A DNA stretch of 64,000 bases from Tetraselmis striata (taxonomy: Eukaryota; Chlorophyta; Chlorodendrophyceae; Chlorodendrales; Chlorodendraceae): contig VCJN01000503.1 in NCBI GenBank assembly GCA_006384855.1, positions 1 to 64,000 on the forward strand. The letters run 5' to 3'. A program made the position numbers and the translations under genes. Positions 56,152-64,000 of the stretch are shown one piece after another; the first letter of the stretch is position 1; every line of letters begins with the position of its first letter. The notes beneath the pieces were generated by a model that saw only the letters and a list, made by a program, of their open reading frames with translations, was not told the origin of the DNA and did not search any database.

Positions 56152-56457
56152 ACATGGTAGGCGGGGCGCGAAGATGGAAGATGGGGACAGCATATAGCCC
56201 GCTAGTGTTATTAAGAATTTTTTACCTCGATTGGGGTCGACTCGCAGCGTGGTGCTGGAGTTGATAGTGCTCGTTTGTACAGCAGTTTCTTCCCAGGCAG
56301 ATTTTGGGTGTTGAAGCATACGCGCGGACTACCGTGCATTTTAGTACGATGTATAGCTGCGAGCATCGCATGCGTGCCACATTTGTAACGCGTACGCAGG
56401 CGAACGCGCGCAGCGGTCGCCATGCGGAAAAGGAAACCTCAACTATTGGTAGTGAAC
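56150..56457 (-). repeat. split repeat A2
   Basis: Matches 59115-59425 over most of its length; shared blocks include CGCGAAGATGGAAGATGGGG and TTCTTCCCAGGCAGATTT. Confidence 0.88.
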
Positions 56458-56549
56458 ATTTCAAAGGGGAGGGGGCTGTGTGTTTGCCAAGCTTACTCTT
56501 GGGCCAGAACGTAGGAAGGCGCCGGCCGGCTTGAGGGGCAGACGATGGG

Positions 56550-58930
56550 CGGTCAAAATCCGGGGCCGGGCACCGGGCCCAAAGGGGGAGCTGAAAGGCG
56601 ACCACTGGCTGGCCACTTGAAAGGACTGACGCCGGTACGCACGCCGAGGCGGCCCGGCGCGGAGAGGTCCGGGGAGGGCGGGAAGACAACCACCTCGTAT
56701 GCCATTTCCGAGAGGCGCTGGTGCAAGCTTCGGTCGGGCCGATGGCGCACGATGACGGTAGCCGCCGCGCCAGAGGTGTGGAGTTTGATGCCGAGGTTGT
56801 CAATGAGCCCCCATGGGGGTTGCACTAGCTGTGCTCACGATGCCATGCGCCATCGGAGAGGCGCTGTCGGTGGCCTCGTTGCAAGGGTCACCTACGCTAG
56901 CGGGAATTGTAATGCGGGAGCTTCGCGTTCTCCATGGAAGTGAAGCGGTCGATATGGTGTGACGCCCCCAGATGTTGTGAAGTGGCGTATGCTGAACGCC
57001 CGGTCGTCGTAGTCAAATTCGCGGCTGAGGCGGTCAGCCGCCAGATATTCGCCGTGGTCTTGATGTAGCGCGGCCGGGTGGAGATGTCGTTGGAGTCAAG
57101 GATGAACCACAGTTTTCGAAGCTCCGTCATGAGCAGAGGGGAGCGGGAGGTGAGGTTGGCGAGGACGTGGACCACCCCCATGTTGTCTTCGTGGAGCAGT
57201 AATTGTCGACCTCGCAGCTCCAAGAGGAATTAATGTATGCACGACGTACCGGACAGCGATGAGCTCTTTGTAGGTGATGTGCAACTCGCGGTCGCAGTCG
57301 TACCATAACCCACACGCCTCGGTTATCTCGTCGAGGACGGCGCCCCACCCGTAGCCGGAGCTGTCGACATGCATGTAGACCGTCTCCAGCACGGGCTTGT
57401 ATAGATGGAGCGGCCGTTGCCGTTGTTGGGGACCGCCACCCACCACTCGAGGTCGCGTCGGAGCTGGTGCGTCATATTGACGCGTCCGCTCCACGAGTCC
57501 TTTGTGCGGAGCACGTCGTGCAGCTCGCGCACGCCATGTAGAACTGCGCCGGCTTGATGGCGAGAAATAGGAACTGAACACTTCATGATGCCAGGGACGC
57601 GAGCTCTCGCACAGGCAGCCATCGCATGTCTCGCTTAGCCTGGCGGATGAGGCCGAAGGCTGTAGCAGCGAGTGAATCGAGTTTCCGAGGGGGGGGGGCT
57701 CGAATCGTACCGCTCCGTGAGTCGATCTCCATACCGAGGTGCTCCAGCCGTTGTACCGGCTCCCATTGGCCCTTGTCGGGGTATCGGCTGAGACCCAGCC
57801 GTCCGGGCAGAGAGGGAGGGAGGGTCGCGCACAATGTATGCTTGCGCTCGGTTAGACGTAAGGAACAAGAAGTCGTCCATGTAGGGGGCATGCGGCAGCC
57901 ACGGAAGTGGCCGGGAAGCGCTTGACGTCGCTACATGCTTAGCTTGGCGCAACCCACTCCTTGGGAGGTCACAACGAAGTCGGGGCGTCGCAGATGGCGG
58001 TTGAACGCCGCAGTGAGAGAGCATCAGTAGTAGGGGTTCATGCTCCACCCCATGGGGAGCCCCGCCAGCCGGTAGAGCTTGCCTCGATAGTTGACGGTGA
58101 AAGAGTCTGAGTCTTCGGGAGCGATGCCGACGGCATAGAAGTTGTCTTGTAGGTCCATGGAGAGCATGCAGTTGCCTGGCCGAGCCAGGTGACGCAGCCG
58201 TTTCGGTTTTGAACTCAGGTTTCGCTCCTCGCAGTACCGGTTGCTCAGGGATCGTAGATCGATGATGAGCCGTCATTTATTGACGCCCGGCTTAGGTACG
58301 AGGAACAACCGAGAAACCACCGCGAGCAGTGGCCTTCCTCCCACGCTCCGCTAGCCAGAAAGCGAGCCAGCTCGTCGTCCATAAAACGCGTAGTTGGCCG
58401 GGAGTCGCGTCCTCCATCGAGACCCCTTGCTTGAAAGGGGCGGCGGGCCGCTCTTGAACGGGGTGCGCACGCGCCGTTGTGGATCATGTCGACGACCCGG
58501 CGGCAAGCGCCGATGCCCGCCTAGGCTTGCCAATTGCGTCGCACCCAGTGGCGCATGTAATCCGACTCAGGGGTGCACGAGTCGAAGGGCTACGCGCGTG
58601 GCATGTAAGGGTTCGCCCTCGCTCGGGAGTGACACCGGTCGCCCTAGGCCGCGTGCTCGTCACGCATCACGGTTTGACCGACCGGAGGGAGCAGCTCGTT
58701 TGTCACGGTAGTCGGATCGGCCACCGGTCGGACATGGAATCGTTGCCAGTCCCGCCGAGGTAGATGTTTGAATCGGCCGGTTGGGCCGAGGCGGCGCCGA
58801 GCACTCGGCGCCAAGATGGAGCGTGCCAGTGTGAGGCCACGCAGATGGGGCACCCGTACCACCAACCCACGCAGCGGGCGCGGTTGGAATGGGGGCTTGT
58901 TGAGAAGAGGCGCGCGGTGTTGTAGCACTC
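56550..58930 (-). pseudogene. DIRS-like reverse transcriptase, RNase H and Dam-like segment
   Basis: The order on the minus strand is a gag-like or linker region (58928-58644), then R-F-M-D-D-E-L-A-R-F-L-x-S-G-A-W-E-E-G (about 58390). RT follows with L-D-L-like S-M-D-L-Q-D-N-F-Y-A-V (about 58150), G-L-P-M-G-W-S-M-N-P (about 58060) and the catalytic Y-M-D-D-F-L at about 57872-57890. RNase H has a D-N-M-G-V-V-H-V-L segment (about 57180). The N-P-P-W segment (about 56820) resembles the Dam-like domain of DIRS elements. Several frame changes and stops break it. It is clearly related to the remnant at 1-360 plus 13530-13860. Confidence 0.85.
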
Positions 58931-59114
58931 GCCTTTCGAAGGTGCGATTCTAAGTCGTCAACTGTCAGCTGACCGGCAGAAGTTGGCTAGTCGCAAGAAT
59001 AAGACGGTACGGGCGGTCGGAGGACGGCGGGTCTTCACACGCGGTCCTGAAGTGCGGAAAAGCCAAAGCGTCTTGCACGGGGCGAACCCGTGAGTATCGT
59101 CGCGGCCCGTCACG

Positions 59115-59425
59115 TGGTAGGTGGGCGCGAAGATGGAAGATGGGGATAGCAGATAGCCCGCTAGTTTTAGTATAACAATTCTACCTCGATTGGGGTCGAC
59201 TCGCAATGCGTGGTGCTAGAGTTGACTGTACGTGCTCGTGTGTACGGCTGTTTCTTCCCAGGCAGATTTCGTGTGTTGAAGCATATATACGCGGACTACT
59301 TGTTACTACGATGTATAGCGCTGCGAGCATCGCATGTGTGCCACATTTGTAATAACACGTGCGCAGGCGAACGCGCGCAGCGGAAAAGGAAACGGAAACC
59401 CCAGCTACTGGTAGTAAACATGCTG
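59115..59425 (-). repeat. split repeat A1
   Basis: Direct repeat of 56150-56457 on the 5' side of the element's minus-strand genes. Confidence 0.88.
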
Positions 59426-59537
59426 GCACTGATGTAAAAAATCAAATACTCGCTAATTAATTCCGCTATGGCTCATACAATATAAAGCACCATTGCTAAT
59501 AATTCGGCGTTGAGGCGGGAGTACACTCGACGTGCAT

Positions 59538-59833
59538 GCATACACGAGCGCGGCTTTCTATGTTCAGACTTATGTGGACTGGTGTTTGAGTAGGGTTTGA
59601 GAGTACTACAATATAAGCAGCGCGCGGGGGGCGCCGCCCCGGCACTACTGCGTGCGCTGCTACTGGCACTACTGCGCTGCTGCAGGCATACACGAGCGCG
59701 GCTTTCTCTGTTCAGACGTATGTGGACTGGTGTTTGAGGGTTTGAGAGTGCCACAATGTAAGCGCGCGGGTGGCGCCGCCCCTGGCACACGCTGCTGCAC
59801 GAGGAGGCGGAGGCGATTGTTCGATGATTCGAC
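59538..59833 (+). repeat. ~148-bp tandem duplication upstream of TilS
   Basis: The unit starting GCATACACGAGCGCGGCTTT at 59538 repeats at 59686 with small differences and includes a GGCGCCGCCCC block. It ends about 210 bp before the TilS start. Confidence 0.85.
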
Positions 59834-60044
59834 GATCACCATTGCTTCGCGTCACCTCGACGATGCTTGTATTCTGCTCGTCGTTGCAGCACCCATCCTC
59901 TTGGCCTGCTGTGAAAACAATCCATGAAGGACGGGTAAGAGCGACAGTCGCTACTCGATAGCAGTTCTACGAGCCGCACGACAACGCTACGCGGGGTTAG
60001 GAGTGCGTGCCAGCCCCGAATCTGTCTACTGACATCTGGCCCCG

Positions 60045-60271
60045 ATGTGCCACACTCATCTATCGCCGAGCGTAAGCCTTGCTGGGTGCGGCGTGGCACG
60101 GCAATTCCGGGCCCGAATGAGCCGCCTGATCGGCGGCGCCACCGGCAGCCAGTGGCCATCCATGGCCGTGGCGCTCTCCGGCGGCCCAGACAGTATGGCC
60201 CTCGCACAGCTGCTAGCGTGGCTGCTTAGCATCGAAGGACGTGACAACGGTGGGTGTAGCGGCTCGTATTG

Positions 60272-60332
<61 letters not shown>

Positions 60333-62020
60333 GTGTGTGTGTGTGTGTGTGCGCGCGCGCGCGCGTGCGTGTGCGTGTGTGTGGGGGGGGGAGGGGGGGG
60401 GGGGGGGGGATGAGGCGGTGGTTTTATATATCGACTACCGCTCCACTCTGGACATGCCTGGATACACCGGCGGTTGGGCGCATCGCCCCAGACTTATCTC
60501 ACAAGCTGGCGTATCCGCACATCCACATATTGCGTAATGCTTGGGTATTGTGGTTGAGGGCTATGGTAGTGCACAGTCTGCTGTCGCCGACGCCTGGTCT
60601 CAAAGCCGCAGTTTCAAGGCGTGCTATATTGTTGTTGATTTGCTCCATGTCCACCTACTACAGAATGCGAGGAATCATTCCATCTCCCCTTGCTAAATGC
60701 TTCTCAAGCCAATGGGTCACTGACGTCATTGCTGCTTGTATTTAGGTCGTCCTCCCTGGGCGTTTGTGGTGGACCACCGCCTGCGACCAGAGAGCTCGGC
60801 TGAAGCGGCGAGGGTGGCTGGCTGGGCGGCGAATATGGGCTGCGTGCACGGGTGCTGCGTTGTGATTGGCCTGAGGGGGTGCCTCCGGATGGGAAGAAGA
60901 TGGGGGCGGCGCGGGAAGCCCGGTATGAGCTGATGCTGGAGGCTGCACGCCAGCATGGTGTACAGCACCTGCTGCTGGCACATCATGCAGGTGGGCTCGC
61001 ATGCAGCCTTTCCTATTCTATGCTTCACGCTTGCATCACGCTCTGACATCCTCCAGCCCGGAATGTTGAGTCTAGATACCGACTCCAGTTGGCTGGCCGC
61101 GCTGCGACCCGCACTCACAGATGACCAGGCGGAGACCTTCCTGATGCGGCTTTCGCGCGCCAGCGGGATCCACGGACTTGCATGTATGCCGGAATGCACC
61201 ACCAGGAGCGCAGGTGAGCCGTAATCAATCAATTGTGCCTCGACATGACTTGATTGCGCCATAGGTACCAGCGGCTGCTACGACTCTGTGCCCACCTGAC
61301 GTTGCCGAGACTGATCGACATGCGTCACGGTGGCCCTTGGGTCGCAGGCAAATCAGTCTGTGGCAGCCATGCCTGGGAAACGCAATTGGTTAGACCACTA
61401 CTAGACATCCCCAAATCGTCTCTCTATGATGTCTGCAGGTGGGTCCTTCTACGGGATCTACCCCAATTTCTCCCGTCATGTACCCACCCGCCCAGGCACC
61501 CCCTCCCTCTCTCCTTCACTAACTTTGGCCTCGGCTCGTGCCCGTCATGGAATGCTGATCTAGGCGTTGCAGCTTGCCATGGGTAGAGGATCCTACCAAT
61601 ACCAACACCGCCTACCAGAGGGCTGCCATCCGAGACCTCATGGCAAGGCACCCAAGTGTGGTTGACGACGCGCAGCGCGTCTCTGCTGCATGCCGCGAGC
61701 TGTCAGCCTCTCTTCACGCGCAGGAGGATGCTCTGCTGGACCGGGCCGGTTTGCGGTTTGAGGCAGGGACGGCTGTCCTGCGGCTCTCTGCCTTCACGGA
61801 TTGCGCGTCGATGGACGTAATGCGGGAAGCACTTTCTAAGCTGGTGCAGAAGGTGTCTGGGCGACCGTACCCGCCGCGATCTCGGGGGCTTTCCATTCTT
61901 CTGGCAAAGATGAAGAGCGGCGCGATGGTAAGGGGGCGCTTTGCCCTCGGGGGCTGCACCGTGGGCCCAGTCAGGGGCAGCGGCGGGGAGCTGATGCAGA
62001 TAACACGCGAGCGGCCTTAG
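60045..62020 (+). CDS. tilS: tRNA(Ile)-lysidine synthase, organellar type
   Basis: TilS is an ATP-dependent N-type PP-loop enzyme that attaches lysine to C34 of tRNA-Ile(CAU), so that it reads AUA. A nuclear copy would serve the chloroplast; the ~40-residue N-terminal extension before the domain could be a transit peptide. The PP-loop S-G-G-P-D-S is at about 60180-60196. V-V-D-H-R-L-R-P-E-S opens exon 2, and A-H-H-A then D-D-Q-A-E-T-F-L-M-R-L-S-R spans the exon 2/3 splice. L-V-R-P-L-L-D is in exon 4 and W-V-E-D-P-T-N-x-N in exon 5. Exons: 60045-60249, 60746-60990, 61121-61213, ~61265-61438, 61573-62020 (TAG). Exon 2 needs one extra base near 60855 to stay in frame, and the exon 3/4 phase is also off, so this is either an assembly error or a damaged gene. 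Confidence 0.93.
60271..60410 (+). repeat. (GT)n, (GC)n and G-run in TilS intron 1
   Basis: About 75 bp of GT dinucleotides passes through a GCGCGC/GTGCGT stretch into a G homopolymer broken once by A. Confidence 0.95.
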
Positions 62021-63590
62021 GCTGGGCCTTATCTATATCTCACACGATCTCAGTGGTATGAGTGCTCACGCCGAGTTCCAACTCGATCTAGCTTTAGCTC
62101 TTCAGCATTTCAATGGATACCTCGGCGTGCTGTGCATGATGTGAAGTGATACATGACTCCTTGTGAAGTTTGTCCACGTGGTCGTGAAGCACACTGATGT
62201 ATATACAGATAGGTAAATCGGTGATGCTGTGGCCGTCGCACGGCTCACCATCTGGGGAGACACTGCCGCAGCTGCTACAAGGACTGCAGAACATGCGGCA
62301 CCACGCGCACCAGTGGCCTCCAGAAGTGCAGCTGGGCTGTGCTGGCGAGGCGACAGAGCATGAGTACTTTGACGCAGCCCTCCCGCGAGTGTTCCCGGCA
62401 GTGGGCCCGCCATATACTGTTCTACGTAGCGGAGCCTGACTTGGCCGAGCGGCTACGGCATTGGATAGCTGTTGCAAGGCCGGCAAGCTGGGGGAGGTCA
62501 ACCGAAACGGCATGATGACGAAGAATGGGTGTGTGAAACTGCAATCAGAACTATTTCCATTGATGTTTATGTGCCACTGGGTATAGCAGTCGCACAGCTG
62601 CACAGGTTCCCAATGTTGCAATTCGCAAAGGCACTCACTGACAAGCGGCATGGGGGCTGGTCAACTGCTCCGCGAAAAGGTGTGTGACATCACGCTGTGG
62701 CAGCCTGGCGCTACGCAGGACTGATTACAAGCTGACTAGTTAATATCCCTTCACATGCAGGAGGGAGCGCTTCTGGCCTGGGCTGATGCGCACTTTCAAG
62801 CAGGCGCGGCTATCCTGCGGGTTTTTCCTCTAGTTCATGAGTGACACGTTGCCACATGTTATCATGCAAGACAATCTGCCTGCGCTGGTACAAATATGGC
62901 ACGCTGACTGAAACCACGGCCATTCCTTCGGCATTGTTTATGTACGTTCGGCACGTAAGGGTGTATATAAGACACAGTATGGCTTAAGGCTCGTGTGAGT
63001 TGTCGAGGACACAGACACCATGCTCGTGCCTCAATGGTCCATGTGATCAAGGAGTAAAGTGCGTCCACCACAACGCGGCAATCCTTCAGTCATGCCATAC
63101 GTGGCAAGTTTAGAGTGCGGGCTGTAACGCGATGATGGGCAGATGTGATTTACTGCGCCCCACATGCGAGCGCAGCGCCCACTGCAACCGACAGAAACGT
63201 CCCGAGGCCACATCACAGGCTGTCGCTTCTGAGTTGCTGCGAATCATATGCAGACCTAGAAGACGCATGGTCTGCGCCACTATCATCCTATAAATGGTAA
63301 ATGATGTTTTATGGCAGGATCTGATCAGGAGTGGGTAGCTTTCTGCCACTCATGAGGAGCATTTCACCGCACTGCAAACAGTTTCAGGGATTTCATGACA
63401 CATTCCATGGGTTACCACATTGCGCCATTGGGCGAATTTTGTTGAGTTGGCACCTAGTTGTTACCACTAGGACACTGGCAGCATGAAACAAGTTGACCTG
63501 CACATGAAGGGGTTCAATTGCCCCGATTATACCCTTCATCTCTCCTATTTATTTATACAATGCTGTAACTGTGTCTAGTGTTGGAGACCT
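62021..63590. other. unassigned region 3' of TilS, with possible exons
   Basis: No named gene. Two stretches look protein-like on the plus strand: about 62371-62480 (after a GACGCAG acceptor-like site, reading Q-W-A-R-H-I-L-F-Y-V-A-E-P-D-L-A-E-R-L) and about 62761-62844 (after a TGCAG, reading L-L-A-W-A-D-A-H-F-Q-A-G-A-A, then TGA). They could be exons of a small gene or of an alternative TilS tail. Evidence is composition only. 62850-63590 shows nothing. Confidence 0.3.
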
Positions 63591-64000
63591 GCATACGTCG
63601 TCATCCAGAACGGACGAAGGGGCAGCCATTGTCATTGGCCCACTGCAACATCTCCAGGTGCCATTCCCTGGCTGCAAGATGGCATGTCCATTCACTCCAG
63701 GGGCTGCCCTCCCCCCTCGTGCACTGCAATACCTCAAGATGCCCTTCCACGGCCGCGCTACTGCAGGTCTCCGTATTCCAGGGACGGCCCATGCTGCTTT
63801 GCCCACTGCAGCACATTCAGATGCCGTCCACTGGCTGCAGAGCAGGCGCCTTCATCCCAAGGGCAGCCTTGTCCCCTTGCCCACTAGAGCATGTCCAGAT
63901 TTCCGCCATGGGTTGCCGCAGTGCAGGTACAGTACGAGTACATCCCCGAGCAGGGGCATGAGCGCGGGCAAAAGTAGGGACAGCCATGCTCCCTCGCCTA
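63590..64000 (-). CDS. ankyrin-type repeat protein, C-terminal part, continues past the window
   Basis: On the minus strand, repeats of about 26-28 residues with the pattern A-A-x-x-G-H-L-E-V-L-Q-W-A-x-x-x-G-C-P-W are readable from the window edge to the stop near 63601. This ankyrin-like variant occurs in large tandem families in algae and giant viruses. Ankyrin repeats mediate protein binding; the partner is unknown. A one-base frameshift at about 63790-63810 splits the repeats between two frames, so it is either an error or a pseudogene. Confidence 0.6.

Larger units (their letters stand above)
55993..59425 (-). mobile_element. DIRS-like retroelement with split direct repeats, recombinase missing
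   Basis: Reading minus, a ~310-bp repeat A1 (59425-59115) precedes the RT-RNase H region. Then come a short repeat B1 (56490-56458), A2 (56457-56150) abutting it, and B2 (56026-55993). A1-ORF-B1-A2-B2 is the split-direct-repeat layout of PAT/Ngaro-type tyrosine-recombinase elements. A1 and A2 are clearly related but differ by many substitutions and small indels, so the copy is old. No recombinase ORF lies between RNase H and B1, so it is internally deleted or non-autonomous. A G homopolymer (about 56121-56147) separates A2 and B2. Confidence 0.75.

Overview
The window looks like nuclear DNA of a green alga (Chlorophyta; inferred). Its host genes are split into many short exons with GT-AG introns, and the introns are full of long G or C homopolymers and CA/GT microsatellites. 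TGTAA, the usual green-algal poly(A) signal, lies about 230-260 nt past two stop codons. One gene encodes an organelle-type tRNA(Ile)-lysidine synthase. DIRS-type, copia, chromodomain gypsy, hAT and Harbinger-like elements are all present.

1-15.4 kb is a four-level transposon nest. A tyrosine-recombinase (DIRS-like) retroelement carries a Harbinger-like element (361-13526, TSD TAA). That element carries a Ty1/copia element (626-12860, minus strand, TSD ATATA). The copia element in turn carries a Ty3/gypsy chromodomain element (2754-7649, plus strand, TSD TGCGC). Removing each insert with one TSD copy restores the reading frame of its host where this can be tested. The main discovery candidate is in the copia element: a C5-cytosine DNA methyltransferase domain (about 9460-10410) sits between gag and protease, in the same frame as protease-integrase.

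15.4-17.9 kb has no recognisable gene and a few repeats. 17.9-21.5 kb (minus) is a spliced coiled-coil gene. A tRNA-Ile(AAU) gene is at 22571-22644. VPS16, a core subunit of the HOPS/CORVET tethering complexes, runs 23.8-30.5 kb (plus). It converges on a gene at 31.0-35.5 kb (minus) for a multi-pass membrane protein with a HET-like domain. A hAT element (35916-37101, TSD GTTATTAC) lies just upstream of that gene.

37-43 kb is a repeat-rich intergenic tract with a duplicated 73-bp unit, LINE and hAT coding remnants, a tRNA-like sequence and a foldback element. 43.2-53.4 kb (plus) is a very large multi-exon coiled-coil gene. 56.0-59.4 kb is a second DIRS-like element (minus) with split direct repeats but no recombinase. 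60.0-62.0 kb (plus) is TilS, whose N-type ATPase modifies organellar tRNA-Ile(CAU). The right edge holds the end of a minus-strand ankyrin-type repeat gene.

Exon boundaries were read by eye from splice consensus and family similarity. They are good for VPS16, TilS and the HET-like gene and approximate elsewhere.
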